NCBI GenBank assembly: GCA_965153355.1
Contig: OZ231126.1
Coordinates: 73,408,001 to 73,472,000 of the forward strand
Reading direction: 5' to 3'
DNA: 64,000 bases
Source: Flaccisagitta enflata
Lineage: Eukaryota > Chaetognatha > Sagittoidea > Aphragmophora
Below, in pieces: positions 1 to 14,760 of this stretch. Under the pieces are notes generated by a model. The model was given only the letters and a program-made list of their open reading frames with translations, searched no databases and was not told where the DNA came from. Numbering within the stretch: the stretch's first letter is position 1; every line of letters starts with the position of its first letter. Both the position numbers and the translations under genes were made by a program.

Positions 1-2
1 TG

Positions 3-801
3 GTGGAGCATCCTCTGAATCACGAAATTCACGCTTAAGTTAGAACTATTTATACTGAAGCACACCCTAGTGCTTCAGTGGAATGAGAAATAACTAGTGC
101 TTTTTGGAATTCGAGCTTCAGTGGAATTGAACATAACTGATTTTATCACAGTAATCTTTTTTTTCTGAAGAAATCAAGAAATTCACTGTTTTCTTATCAC
201 CTCCCTCTATTTCTCATTAGTTGAGAACACTTACTAAGTATATGATAGGTGGAGCAATATCAAATCAAATATCAAATCAAATATCAAATCAAATATCAAA
301 TCAAATATCAAATATCAAATATCAAATATCAAATATCAAATATCAAATATCAAATATCAAATATCAAATATCAAATATCAAAAGCAAAACATGTTTTAAC
401 ATCAACTTAGTTTACATCCTTTTAAAAAAATGCAGGTAAGAAAACTTCTTTCCTTCAGAGACACAAAAATTTAAAGGATAAGAAAAATTATTTACTATAA
501 AAACAAGATTCATAAGAAAAACAATTATGGAGATATTTAAAGATGACAGTGAAGAAAAAAGGAAAAAACCTTATTTGTTTCAATTGAAAGTAATCCAAGT
601 CGATTTCTTATTTCACTAAAATAATTGCACTCAATCATTGCAATATGAAAAGAGGTCAAGAGTAAATCCACTAAAGCACGAATTCTAATTCCACTGAAGC
701 ACGAAGTAGTGCTTAAGTGGAATGGGCACTTAGTGCTTCAGTGGAATGGGCCTTGACTGGCCTTATTTCGTGATCAGAGTTCGTGATTAAGTGAATTGGC
801 C
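3..801 (-). mobile_element. Family S element (left-arm copy)
   Basis: This stretch is bounded on the right by CTGTTG, the complement of the CAACAG duplication seen around the right-arm copy, and is followed by a fragment of the 108-bp satellite (GGTGATTCATGGG). Near both ends it carries the subterminal motif CTGAATCACGAA or a variant in inverted orientation, and several copies of GTGCTTCAGTGGAAT in both orientations. No coding capacity is visible. The transposon class is unknown. Confidence 0.55.
258..381 (+). repeat. AAATATC microsatellite
   Basis: A tandem array of the 7-bp unit AAATATC, with CAAATC variants at its left side. The right-arm counterpart is at 36464-36640. The open frame reading ISNQISNQ across it is only the translated repeat. 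Confidence 0.9.
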
Positions 802-1159
802 CTGTTGGTGATTCATGGGTCTCAAAATGGTCAGACAACTTCATGATATTCCTTGCCTCATAAATGGTAGGACGCCTCATTTTTTATTCATATTGATCAT
901 TCATCCTTCAACAGGATCATACAGTTATTGAATAACAAAAGAAAAAGGTCGTCTTTTCACTTTTCTCTCTCCGCCCTCCTTTCCCAACTTCGGCTGCACA
1001 CACTCACACTCCGAATTTTATGTCCATTTCTTTCTCTCTCTCTTATTTTTTTCCTTTTCTTTCTTTCCCTCATACTTTTCTTTCTTTTTTTTTTTCTTTT
1101 TTGAAATGTCTGTCTTTTTCCGTTGCCTTGGTCTGTTGCGCTTTCTCTCTTTTTCTCTC

Positions 1160-1500
<341 letters not shown>

Positions 1501-2678
1501 TCTTCCCCGCTGTGATGTCATTCCGTCTTTTGTCCTCATCTCTTCTTTCTTTTTTTTCCTTCTCTTTTCCTGGGTAAACTTACCATCCCGAAATATTCTT
1601 CAGACAAGGAATATGAAGCTGTGAAAATGTAGAGCGTCTGCGCACCAATGAACTCCAGTTCTTCTCCGAGGTCAAGGAGAGAGAGAGAGAGAGTGTTTAC
1701 CGACCATACGCTGGGTAAATACGCTAAAATTTGTTCATAAATTAAGGACCATGCTTCTCTCTCTTTTCTTTGCCAATGATACTCCATATCACTTGCAAGG
1801 ATGGGGCAGAGATACAAACGGGTGAAATGGCAGACAGTCACAGACAAGCTTAATTTCTACCCAACTAGTCAAGGAACGTATTGTTTCCTGACCCTACCGT
1901 AAAGATAGTTCTGATCAGAGTTTGAAATCACCTCCTACCATCTTGGCCTTAAGTATCTGGACAGTAGGTGTATAAGTTTATTTATTGACTAGATCTAGAA
2001 ATGCACAATAAACATGTCAAAACACATCACTGTCTCTGGCTTTCACCGCTGTAAGCCGCCTGCACATGCGGTGATATTTGATAGATTTCTCCAAGATGCG
2101 AATTTAAAAAAGATCATCTCATTGCGATTGAAATAAAGCAAGTTATGACACTTTGAAGCTGTGTGGATAAGATGGCCAAGATGGTAATCGTTATCTATTT
2201 ACCCGTCTAAGGAATTTTTTTGCACGGTTGTTGAACTCCGTATTCCAAATTTCGGCTTGGGGCTTTGAAGACCAAACATCTACTCGGCCTTTTTCCTAAA
2301 AGGATTTTCACACTGATATCACTACTGCTCTCCGACGTTTCGAAGAATTGCCGCCAATGCAAAACATTCAAAAACTGTGTCAACAACAACAACAACAACA
2401 ACAACAACGAGAACATGATTTGTTTTGTCAACACTTTTGGACACATTTGTCCACAAGGCGACTTAGACAGCCGGGTTTTGTTTTCTTTCATATTTCAGAG
2501 ACTTTTCAGAGTCTGTTCTTGTTCCCAACTGTCATTTTATCTCCACTCGGCTTAACCCAACCTCCACTCGAGAAAATATTTAGTCAAACATCAAGGATGG
2601 CCGCATGGTTTTTCCCTTCTCTCCCTTTCTGTCTGTTTATCGTTCCGTCTACTGCTATCTTTCTCTGCTTGTTCCTGT

Positions 2679-2799
<121 letters not shown>

Positions 2800-2893
2800 A
2801 TATCTGAGCTTGGTTTGCCTCAGGACCATCACTTCATGTTTTACATTTCGTCTTCCTTGTGTTGTGCTTCAACTGACTCTCTTTTGCGCTATT

Positions 2894-5071
2894 AGGTATA
2901 AGGCCTAATTTTTCCAAATTCATGTCAGTGACCATTCATGGCCCTTTTTCACCCGAAAGTGTCTCTGGGGTGGGGTTTTTGAAGGTTTCAGACATTTTTG
3001 GGCCAAAAAAAAAAAATTAACCATGTTGATTTCATGAATTTTTAAGGGAAGAAATTAGCGAGATTTTTGGCACCTTTGTTTCTTGCAGTTGGTCACTTAA
3101 AAATACTTACAAAATGGTCAAAATAACTTAAAAGTGCCAAGAACCTACCATGTAGCCACTTATGAAAGAGACAAAAAATATGAGTCTACAGACAGAATCA
3201 CGAGTCTAGAGACGGAATCGTGAGTCTGCAGATGGAATCACGAGTCTACTGACGAAATCGCAAATCTACTGACGGAATCCCCAGTCTACAGACAGAATCG
3301 CAAGTCTACGGATGGGTTTGCAAGTCTACAGACGGAATCGTGAGTCTACACCCAGAACCCCCAGTCTACAGACAGAATGGCTAGTCTACAGACGGAATCG
3401 GAAGTCTACAGACGCCATCGGAAGTCTACAAACAGAATCCCCAGTCTACAGACGGAATGGCGTGTCTACAGACGGAATCATGAGTCTGGAGACGGAATCA
3501 TGAGTCTACTGACTGAATGGCGAGTCTACAGACTGAATAACAAATCTCCTGAAGGAATCGGAAGTCTACAGACGGAGTCGCAAGTCTACAGACAGATTCG
3601 TGAGCCTACAGACGGAATGACAAATCTACAGACGGAATGGCGAGTCTACAGACGGAATCGCAAGTCTACAGACGGAATCGCGAGTCTACAGACAGAATCG
3701 CGATTCTGCAGACGGACTCGCAAGTCTACAGACAGAATGGCGAGTCTACAGACAGAATGGCGAGTCTACAGACGGTATGGCGAGTCTACTGACGGAGTGG
3801 CGAGTCTACAGACGGAAGGGCGAGTCTACAGACGGAATCGCGAGTCTACAGACGTAATCGCGAGTCAACAGACGGAATCGCGAGTCTACAGACGGAATCG
3901 CGAGGCTACAGAGGCGCGAATCGCGGAGTCTACAGGCGGAATCGCGAGTCTACAGATGGAATCGCGAGTCTGCAGGTCGGGTCCTTAGTCTACAGGCGTG
4001 AATCCTTGAGTCTGCAGGCCAGGTCAGGTCTACAGGCAGATCAGCAGGTCTCTGGGCAGATGTAGTCTGAGAAGAATCTTAGTCTACAGATGGAATCGCG
4101 ACTCTGTGAAGCATGTCCTTGAGTCTGAACTGTAATCATTAGTCTCTGACGTAATCTTGAGTCTCGAGCGGAATTTGAAGTCTACAGATGGGTGCGGTCT
4201 ACTGGGTAAATTGCGAGTCTACAGACGGAATCATGAGTCTACAGGCAGAATCGCGAGTCTACAGACGGATCATGAGTCTGGACGGAATCACGGTCTGACC
4301 AGATCGCGAGTCTGGACGGAATGTCGAGTCTACAGGCGAGATCGCGAGTCTGACGAAATAAAAAGCCCAGTCTGCATCACGGAATGCGTGAGTCTACCGG
4401 TCAGGTGCGGTCTGGCGGAATCGCGAGTCTGACGGAATAACGAGTCAACAGATGGGGTCGCGAGTCTACGAACAGATCGCGAGTCTACAGACAGAATCAG
4501 AGTCTCAGACAGAATCACTTGAGTCTACAGACAGAATGTGATCTACAGATGAGAATCTTATGAGTCTACAGGCAGATAGCGAGTCTGAAGAAAAGAATGC
4601 GAAAGTCTATAGACGGAACACTTTGCAATTGATTATTTCATTCATGCTTAGAAGCAGTAGCTTATGCGATTAACTAAACAACGAAAACTACGAAGGAAAA
4701 TCGAGCAGATAGAGTCTTCTTAATATCATTAGTGAGCCGCGTGGGGCTGATCTCAGATTCCCGAACGTCTCATTGAAAAGAAAAAAAACTGCATCTAATG
4801 AGCCTGTGCATCAAGTTCATAATCATATAACCGTAACAAGTCGAAGCAAGAAAAGAGGAAAAACAATATCTTGTTCTCACAGTTGGCTTTCAAAACTTAC
4901 ACCAATCGATAGCTCATGTCGTCAGCATTCAGAATCATACTTTCCTTGGTTCATATAAACATTTTTTAACCGTTTTTGGAGCTTTGCAAGGGAAGATCCA
5001 AAATGGTTCCATCCCGTTTTTCTGCTCTCTAGCGACATTTTTGCGCCTCGAAGAATTAGGGCGTTTACCTA
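2894..5071. mobile_element. Non-autonomous DNA transposon with internal minisatellite
   Basis: This 2178-bp insertion is flanked by the 8-bp direct repeat GCGCTATT (2886-2893 and 5072-5079). The right arm has the unoccupied site, with GCTCTATT once (complement at 33427-33434). The ends form inverted repeats of about 18 bp: 5' TAGGTATAAGGCCTAATT and 3' complement TAGGTAAACGCCCTAATT, 15 of 18 matching. An 8-bp duplication is typical of hAT-type transposons. There is no transposase frame, so it would have been mobilised in trans. The interior is largely the 20-bp minisatellite at 3180-4620. Confidence 0.85.
3180..4620 (+). repeat. 20-bp minisatellite inside the 2.2-kb transposon
   Basis: About 70 imperfect units of GAGTCTACAGACGGAATCGC. 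Units are most regular between about 3300 and 3960 and degenerate towards 4600. Because 20 bp is not a multiple of three, the array translates into a 20-residue periodic frame (3377-3988). This explains that open frame without invoking a protein. Confidence 0.92.
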
Positions 5072-5457
5072 GCGCTATTGATTTTTTTCTCTTCTTTTCT
5101 CATGATTTTTTTATCAACTTTTTAACTCTTCCTTCTGTCCTTCTTTTACTACTTTTCTTGTGTATTTTCACGTTCATTTTTTACTTAGTTCTTTTTTTTT
5201 TTCTATCTGGTACACGCAACACGATGCTGCTCAAATGTTCTTTATACTGATAACTATACTCTATTGGCTATCTTCAATCTACAATCATTTTCTATAAGTC
5301 AGTGTCTTGTATGAAAGTAGGAATCTAATCTAATGTTTCACTTCTACAAATAAAAAAAAGATGACACATATATTTATACTTCATTATCAATTGAATCTAA
5401 GCGGAGGAAAATAAATCTGCCAACTGACAATGTTATGCATACATCATCCAAGCAACA

Positions 5458-5700
5458 GTGAGAGAGAGAAAGAGAGAGAGAGAGAGAGTTTTCCTTCTTT
5501 TTTTCTTTTTTTTTTTCTTTTTTCGATTCATTCATGCTTTATTTGTTGGTTTGTCTGTATGTTTGTTTGCTTGTTTTTTTGTTTGTTTTTTTGTTCGCTT
5601 ATTTGTTTGTTTGTTTGTTTGTTTGTTTGTTTCATCTTTCTTTCTTTCTTTCTTTTTTCTTTCTTTCTTTTTTTCTTTCTGTCTTCTTTTCTTTTTTTCG
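5458..5700 (+). repeat. GA, GTTT and CTTT microsatellite cluster
   Basis: Short GA (5458-5488), GTTT (about 5541-5632) and CTTT (5636-5698) arrays follow one another. In the right arm the matching CTTT/GAAA tract has expanded to about 465 bp (31768-32232) and is interrupted by family A material. Confidence 0.85.
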
Positions 5701-6017
5701 TCCCTCCTCCAGTCTCTTCGTCCATTCTTCATTCTTTTCCATTATTTCATTCTGTCGTTCCCTTTCTACGACAAAACGACTTCTTCGAGACATCGATTTG
5801 AACTTATAAATGGTTAACAGAACAACGATGGAAAATAAAAAAGGAAAAAGACAGACGATATCGTGATCATCACCATTTCTCTCTTTTCTCTCCTTTCTTT
5901 TTTTTTTCTTTCTTTTCTTTCTTTTCTTTTTCGTCTTCTTCACTTTTCTTTATACTCGTCCTCTTCACTTTCTCTCTCTCTTGTTCATCCATCCTGACAT
6001 GACTGGATGAAAAGGAG

Positions 6018-6282
6018 AACAAGGCCAACACCTTACAGTGGCGTGCGGTTGATAAGACCATAAGACCAAAAGACCATAAGACCAAAAGACCAAAAGACTA
6101 AAAGACTAAAAGACTAAAAGACTAAATGTAAATTGTCTTGAAATAACTTCAGATGACTAGTATTACTTGAAATGATATAAAACGACGAAAAAAGCTAAGT
6201 GCGACCGACAGATGGACGGACCGACCAACCGACCGACAGACGGACAGAGCGGGTCATAGAGTCGCGTGCACGCGACTAAAAA
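6018..6282 (+). mobile_element. Family A element, variant body (left-arm copy)
   Basis: It starts AACAAGGCC and ends with the family hairpin AGTCGCGTGCACGCGACT followed by AAAAA. The 5' body differs from the consensus and contains an AAGACCAA-type tandem repeat at 6055-6126. The counterpart in the right arm (30543-31409) carries a nested 608-bp element. Confidence 0.75.
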
Positions 6283-6423
6283 GTAGACCGTTGGAGTGGA
6301 AGAAATGTGGAAGGAAAAGAATGGAGAAACGTGAGAGAGGGTGGTGGGATTGAAGTGGGAAGCAGAAAATGAAATGAGTAGGAAGATCAGGAGACAAGGA
6401 AGCGGGAGAGAAAGGAAGGATGT

Positions 6424-6716
6424 AAGGAAGGAAGGAAGGAAGGAAGGAAGGAAGGAAGGAAGGAAGGAAAGAAAGAAGGAAGAAGGAAGGAAGGAAGGAA
6501 AGGAAGGAAGGAAGAAGAAAGGAAGGAAGGAGGAAGGGAGGAAGGAAGGAAGGAAGGAAGGAAGGGAAGGAAGGAGAAAGGAAGAACCAGAGAACAATAG
6601 ACATTAGTACGTCAGGGAAATTAAGGACGAACCTTGAGAGAAAGGATGGATGGAGGAAGGAAGGAAGGAAGGAAGGAAGGAAGGAAAGGAAAAGGAAGGA
6701 AGGAAGGAAGGAAGGA
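6424..6716 (+). repeat. GGAA microsatellites
   Basis: Two GGAA arrays (6424-6592 and 6652-6715) flank about 60 bp of unique sequence. The matching TTCC arrays are at 30176-30415. Confidence 0.9.
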
Positions 6717-6741
6717 CGAAAACAAGATCATCATAGTGTCC

Positions 6742-7228
6742 TTTTTTGGGAAGCGGCCGAACGTCTGTCCATTCCCCCCCCCCCAGCCACTGGGGCCCAT
6801 CTTGGACCTCAAATCAGCCCTCTAAGGCCCTAAATCAGCCCCTCCTAGACCCCAAATCAACCCTTTCAGATTAAATGTTAGCCCTCCCATGCCTAAAATA
6901 AACCATCTCTGACCCAAAATTAGCTCTCAGGCCCAAAATCTTCCCAGTTAGACCCAGAATCAACCCTCTCAGAGCCAAAATCAACCTTCTCAGAGCCAAA
7001 ATCAACCCTCTCAGAGCCAAAATCAACGCTCTCAGGGCCAAAATCAACCTCTCAAAACCAAAATCCCCAGCTCCAAGCGAGCAAATGCCCTCAAATTTGC
7101 CCTCTCAGGACGTCTGGAAATTCAACCCTGTGTCCTACAGGACATCGGCCCTTTGGGGCCGCTGCCCTGTTCTCACTCCCCTCCTTTCGCACATCACTCC
7201 AAGCAGGGCATCGGGTAGCGCTGACCAT
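6742..7228 (-). mobile_element. Family C element with internal minisatellite (left-arm copy)
   Basis: Read on the minus strand it begins TGGTCAGCGCTACCCGATG, continues through GGGCAGCGGCCCCAAAGG, then a minisatellite of about 21 bp related to GAGAGGGTTGATTTTGGCTCT (about 6800-7080), and ends near CGGCCGCTTCCCAAAAAA. The counterpart is at 29649-30154. Confidence 0.75.
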
Positions 7229-7265
7229 GTGCGATCCTTGGATGACTAGTTGTAGCTTGTTCAGG

Positions 7266-7486
7266 AACAAGGCCGGAAACACGGCTACCCGAGTCGCGTG
7301 CGGGTGGGCAGGGGCTGTATTCAAGGTCATTTGATCACTTGAGCAGGAGCAGTGAGGCCATAGAACGCAAAAAACCAAAAAAAGTAAAGTGTGACGGACG
7401 GACCGACGGATGGACCAACGGACCAACGGACCGACGGACCGACGGACCGACCGACAAAGAAGGGTGTAGAGTCGCGCGCGATAAAA
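7266..7486 (+). mobile_element. Family A element, left-arm-specific insertion
   Basis: It begins AACAAGGCCGGAAACACGGC, carries the conserved TCACTTGAGCAGGAGCAGTG block and a GGAC/CCGA tract, and ends at a decayed hairpin (AGTCGCGCGCGATAAAA). The right arm lacks it: there GTTCAGG is followed directly by AAAAATAGTTGG (complement near 29605). Insertion was next to an A-run, with no clear duplication. Confidence 0.85.
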
Positions 7487-7613
7487 TGGTTGAAACAGAG
7501 GAAAGTATAACAAAAGATATTGTCTGAAAGTAGAAACGAAGAAAAGAATCATAAAAAGTTTAAATGGTGTGAAAATGACAGAGAGGATATAGGAATAACT
7601 GTTACGAGGAGTC

Positions 7614-7652
<39 letters not shown>

Positions 7653-7902
7653 AGGGGCACATATCTATGTTTTGAGAATGAGACAGAAGGTCAGAGACTG
7701 ACAAAAGAAATGCCGGTCTTTTTTGGGCTTTTGTCATAGAAATGTTGAAATCCTGGAAACGCATTGAATGTAGACGAGAAGATGAAGAAGAGAGCAACAA
7801 CAACATCGAGGTCAAAGGACGTAAATTCTCTTAACGGGAGAATCCCTTTCTTGGAATCTCTTCACTCGCTACTCAGTCCTCACTCTCCTACTCTCTGTTC
7901 TT

Positions 7903-8072
7903 TTTTTAAGTCGCGAACACGCGACTCAACACGTTGTCGTCTCGGTCTGTCGGTCAGTCCGTCCGTTCGTCCGTCCGTTCATAACATTTCTGAATTGCTA
8001 GCGGTTTTTGCATTACTGTCCCTGGCCCTGCCCAACCGTCCGCGACTGTCCTGTCGTGTATCCGGCCTTGTT
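7903..8072 (-). mobile_element. Family A element (left-arm copy)
   Basis: On the minus strand it runs from AACAAGGCCGG through GGACGGTTGGGCAGGG to the hairpin AGTCGCGTGTTCGCGACT and a poly-A of seven. The right-arm copy at 29062-29208 lacks the terminal hairpin, so the arms differ by a small deletion here. Confidence 0.85.
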
Positions 8073-8160
8073 TTTCATGTTTTTTTACCCTTGTTCATCC
8101 TTTCCTCTGTTGGCCCAGTTTCTTTCTTTCCTTTCTCTTTCCTTCTTTTTCTGTCTCATT

Positions 8161-8780
<620 letters not shown>

Positions 8781-8875
8781 GTTAGTCAGATGAAAGCGAC
8801 AAGGATGTGATCGTTTATTCACTTTGTCAACGAGGAGAGGAAGGATAATCAGAGGGAGGGAGAGGAGAAAGAAGA

Positions 8876-9030
8876 AGATGAAGAAGAGAGAAGAAGAAGA
8901 AGAAGAAGAGAAGAGAAGAAGAAGAAGAGAAGAAGAAGAAGAAGAAGGGAGAGGAAGGAAGTGGAAGTAGAAGAAGAAGAATGAAGAAGAAAAAGAAATA
9001 GAGGCAGAAGGAAAAGAAGAGGAAGAGGAA
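8876..9030 (+). repeat. GAA-rich microsatellite
   Basis: An imperfect GAA/GAAGAG tract. In the right arm the equivalent CTT tract is split by the 556-bp element at 27961-28516. Confidence 0.85.
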
Positions 9031-9364
9031 TATGAAGACGATGGCGAGGGCAGGATCGCGTGTGAGAGAGACCTCGTCTGTAATGGACAATTTGGAAAGA
9101 AAAGCTCGCGTCTTTATCTCGTTGGTCTCTCAAAGGCATTGATTCGATGTTTTGTCAGATGATAACGATTTATCTGTGTCTGGTTTTATCATTCATTCAT
9201 TCATTCATTCATTCATTCATTCATTCTTTCATTCCCTTTCGCCGCCATTTGGATACAAAAAGATGATATGATTTCTAGTAGCGGACACGCGACTCTAACC
9301 ATGGCAAAGAAAGAAAAGACAGTTATTTCAATTTACTCCTACGCCATCTTTTTATTGATCCTTT

Positions 9365-9618
9365 TAGGTAGTAATAGTATATCAAATTACCTACTCAGCA
9401 AAAAAAAATCGGAACTCAAAATTTTTTGAGCCCGTGGCATCACTTTTTCTGAAAAAAAACATCAGACGAAAAAAGAGGGGGAAAAGCTCAATATTTACAG
9501 CATTTTGAAATTCATTTTAACAACTGTTACAAAAAGTGATGCTACCGGCACAAAAATCAACTTTTTTGAGTTCTGATTTTTTTGCTGAGTAGGAAATTCG
9601 ACATACTATGAAAACCTA
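9365..9618. mobile_element. Short inverted-repeat element
   Basis: The left end (from TAGGTAGTAATAGTATATC at 9365 through CCTACTCAGCAAAAAAAAAT) is repeated in inverted orientation up to ACCTA at 9618, giving inverted repeats of about 55 bp around a 140-bp centre. A second copy of the block CAACTTTTTTGAGTTCTGAT recurs at about 9745-9770, just outside. The left-arm homology with the right arm ends inside this element. Confidence 0.6.
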
Positions 9619-9882
9619 AAAAGATATGAGGCCATTCAAAAAAATGAGCTCGTTGTTACGATTGTAAGTCATGTAAAAATTTCATTCAGTGGGCAAATCA
9701 TCATCTGACCAATTTTACAAAAAATGAGGCTGTGGGCACAAAAATCAACTTTTTTGAGTTCTGATTTTTTCACTTTTTCCGAAATACGTCATTCTATTAC
9801 CAACTAATAGGTTTTCAAGTTATTTAAAAAAAAATGGGCTCGTAGCAGCATTTTGAAAATCACTGTCTGAGCAGTCTGAGCA

Positions 9883-9990
9883 TCGGTTCGTCAGTCAATA
9901 ACGTTTTTGAATTGCGATTGATATTTCGCATAACTGCCCCTGCCCCTGCCCAACCGTCCGCGACTGTCGTCCCGTGAATCCGGCCTTGTT
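9883..9990 (-). mobile_element. Family A element lacking its 3' hairpin
   Basis: The minus strand reads AACAAGGCCGGATTCACGGG, then GGACGGTTGGGCAGGG, and stops at a short GACGAACC remnant. The terminal hairpin is missing. A separate hairpin remnant, AGCGGACACGCGACT, lies at about 9278-9295. Confidence 0.7.
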
Positions 9991-10076
9991 TCATCTTCTA
10001 CATTCGGATTTCATGATGGCTTTTTCTTGTGACTCGGATGAGATTGACTTTGCTGATGATCCGTGTCTACTAAAGA

Positions 10077-10260
10077 AACAAGGCCGGATACACGGCAATC
10101 GCGGACGGTTGGGCAGGAGCAGTAGTGCAAATAACCGCTGGGAATTCAAAAATTTTACGGGTTGGACGGACCAATGGATGGACCGATGGACGGACCGATG
10201 GACAGACCGACTCACCGGCACGGCAAGGTGTAGAGTCGCGTATCCGCGAGACCGCGACTA
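10077..10260 (+). mobile_element. Family A element, first of a head-to-tail pair
   Basis: It begins AACAAGGCCGGATACACGGC and ends in a hairpin expanded by an extra CGCGAGAC (AGTCGCG...CCGCGACTA). The next copy begins at the very next bases, so the junction CGCGACTAACAAGGCC defines both family termini. Confidence 0.88.
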
Positions 10261-10402
10261 ACAAGGCCGTGATAAAAATGATGCAAAATACGCCTAAAAA
10301 TGAAAAAAAAAAAAGCAAAGTGCTACGGACGGGCGGACGGACCGACGGACCGACAGACCAACGGACAGAGCGGGTTATAGAGCCGCCTGCACGCGAATAA
10401 AA
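10261..10402 (+). mobile_element. Family A element, second of a head-to-tail pair
   Basis: It starts at the end of the preceding copy (ACAAGGCCGTGATAAAAATG), lacks the TACACGGC block, keeps the AAAGTGCTACGGACGG tract and ends with a decayed hairpin AGCCGCCTGCACGCGAATAAAA. Confidence 0.82.
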
Positions 10403-11033
10403 TCACACACTCGTTTGTAAGGAAATTTGCGTTTTGTAGGGTCAAGAAGACACAAACTGCGGCCTCTGAAATCGTGTGGCAGTTATCGATTGTCAATTGT
10501 GCACGCAATTCTAACAATTTTTGCTCTCTTCTATTTTCTCTCCCCCTTTCATGCACAATTCATTCGGATGCATACTCGATTTGACAGGTAAGTAATGTCA
10601 AGAACATGCAAATTGAAATCTAAAGAGTTCAGATTCGTTGAGCAGTTCTCCAATTGCATTTAAGGGCATTTAAGGACAACCAATGATGAGACTTTTTCTG
10701 GTTGGCTTGGTTTTCTTTTCAAGAACGAAAGTCATTTAGTACCTAACGGAAGGGGAATTGATTATAACCGATGTAGAGTAATCACTTCTTGGGCCCACAT
10801 AAAGAACTATCGTAGATAACAGTCTCCTTCCCCCCTCCCCTTGTAGTATCCACTCATTAATTTACTGATAAATGAGCCTTCGCACCCACCCCAAACATTA
10901 TAGTAACTGTTGCGCCGTGTATTCAACAAAACCCTAACACGTGAGGACGCCTCCTTTCGTCTGGCCAAGATGGTGCATTTCTCATAATCTCATTAACCCC
11001 ATAACCTTGCAAATGGTCATCATGCTTTAATCA
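10403..11033. other. Unique non-coding stretch
   Basis: I see no open frame of interest, RNA gene or repeat in this stretch. Stop codons are frequent in all frames and composition is AT-rich. Confidence 0.5.
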
Positions 11034-11320
11034 GGGGGCGTTCCTAGTCAGAGACAATCGCGTTTTGGACAGGCCACTCGGTCGCTTGCTACGTTTGTTC
11101 GCTTGCACCGCTCACTCCACTCACTCGCTCCGCTGTGCTCCGCTTTGCCACGCTCGCTTTGCTCACTCGCTCGCTCTGTTCATGGGCTCGCTCAGTCACT
11201 TCGCTCACTCCCTTCGCTCACTCCCTCATGAGACAGTTAAAATTCTTGAATATGTGTTCACGCTGTAAACGAGTTTGACGGGAATAAACGCGTTTTTGGC
11301 GGTCACTAGAAACACGCCCT
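11034..11320 (+). mobile_element. Family D element, copy 1
   Basis: The left end GGGGGCGTTCCTAGTCAGAG and right end ACTAGAAACACGCCCT are imperfect inverted repeats shared with copies at 20327-20534 and 40888-41256. The middle is a degenerate CTCGCT/CGCTTTG tandem array, and a conserved block AATATGTGTTCACGCTGTAAA precedes the right end. No clear target duplication is visible. Confidence 0.75.
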
Positions 11321-13495
<2,175 letters not shown>

Positions 13496-13773
13496 CAGCT
13501 GTAAAAGCTGGTTGGTTCATATGCGAAAGACGAGCTCAACTTCGCGTCGAAACCATTGGCATCGTTGAAGATGCAAAGTGGTGGGCGGGCGGAGACCAGA
13601 CGGGTGAAACGAACAGACAGACAGACAGACAGCGACAGAGAAAAATATAATAACATTTTTCTGCGCGTTTTATGTGGCGAGTCGTCGAATAAACATATCG
13701 CAGGCAGTGCACAACTGCGGAAGGGAAGAAATGTGACGGTGGGCATTTAGAGCGAACCGCGAGACAGCGGCGG

Positions 13774-13965
13774 TGGCGGAGGTGGTGGTGGTGGCGGCGG
13801 CGGCAGTGACGGTGGTGGTGGCGGTGGTGGTGGTGGTGGTGGTGGTGGTGGTGGTGGTGGTGGTGGTGGTGGTGGCGGGTGGCGGCGGCAGTGACGGTGG
13901 CGGTGGTGGTGGCGGTGGTGGTGGTGGTGGCGGCGGCGGTGGCGATGGTCTAAGTGGTGGTGGAC
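13774..13965 (+). repeat. GGT/GGC trinucleotide array
   Basis: GGT repeats with GGC and GAC interruptions. They are open in several frames as poly-Val, poly-Gly or poly-Pro. Confidence 0.9.
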
Positions 13966-14082
13966 TACCAGCTGTGTAAACCCCAAAATGGTTTCTATTT
14001 CAATTTTAATGCTGGAATTCTTGAGGGTGGCGATGCTCGAATGAGAATACACACCGGATAATATGTACAGTGAGATTAAAAC

Positions 14083-14283
14083 TCGAGGTTGCTCGCGGTT
14101 GCTGAGGGGTGGTTGGGGTTGGATCGAGGTGGCTTTGGGTTACTCAGGGTTGTTCGGGGTTGCATCAGGATTGATGTCAATGTTTGTCATGATGTTTAAG
14201 TGAAGTCTAGTACTGATGTTAATGATGTAGTTACTTTGTCAAACAACAAAACACCGGGCAACCCCGAGCAACCCTCCGGGTTT
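14083..14283. mobile_element. Possible short inverted-repeat element
   Basis: The left end reads CTCGAGGTTGCTCGCGGTTG and the right end, complemented, reads CCGGAGGGTTGCTCGGGGTTG, so the ends are imperfect inverted repeats. The left half is a degenerate GGGTTGCTC tandem repeat. No target duplication was identified. Confidence 0.4.
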
Positions 14284-14379
14284 AGTCAAACCTCAGATTA
14301 CCCAGTGATACAGAAGATATGGTCTGACGTTTTCTGCCAATTTAGGGGGGCGGAAATGTAATCATAGAGTAGCGGAAGA

Positions 14380-14760
14380 AGCGAGTTGTGGACCGTTTGT
14401 AATTGGTGAGGGTGCTAGTGAGTGACTGGGAGAGGCGAGCCTCTCGATGAAGAAGCGGACAAAACGAGTTATGGGAGGAAATGCCGGTGAGTGACTGGGA
14501 GAGGCGATCTTTTCAAAAATGAAGTAGGAGAAGAAAGAGTTGTGGATGGATAGTAACCAATTGGTTGGGAATTTTTACTGCTCTAGAAAAGCGTGGCCGA
14601 AATGAAGAAGAAGCAAGTTGTGGATGGATAGTAATGGGAGGAAATGCCGGTGAGTGACTGGGAGAGGCGATCTTTTCAAAAATGAAGTAGGAGAAGAAAG
14701 AGTTGTGGATGGATAGTAATTGGTTGGGGTGCCTGTAACTAGAAAGAGCGCGCTTGAAAA
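14380..14760 (+). repeat. Tandem repeat of about 165 bp
   Basis: A block of about 98 bp (GTGAGTGACTGGGAGAGGCG through GAGTTGTGGATGGATAGTAA) occurs at about 14484-14573 and again at about 14648-14739, with a more diverged copy upstream near 14390-14470. Confidence 0.7.

Noticed and set aside
3377-3988. 203-codon frame with repeats resembling a repeat protein
   Set aside because: The 20-bp period is not a multiple of three and the frame is the minisatellite of a mobile element. The periodicity explains the openness.
3180-4620. Possible CRISPR-like array because of short regular repeats
   Set aside because: Units are head-to-tail without unique spacers and the context is eukaryotic, so it is a minisatellite.
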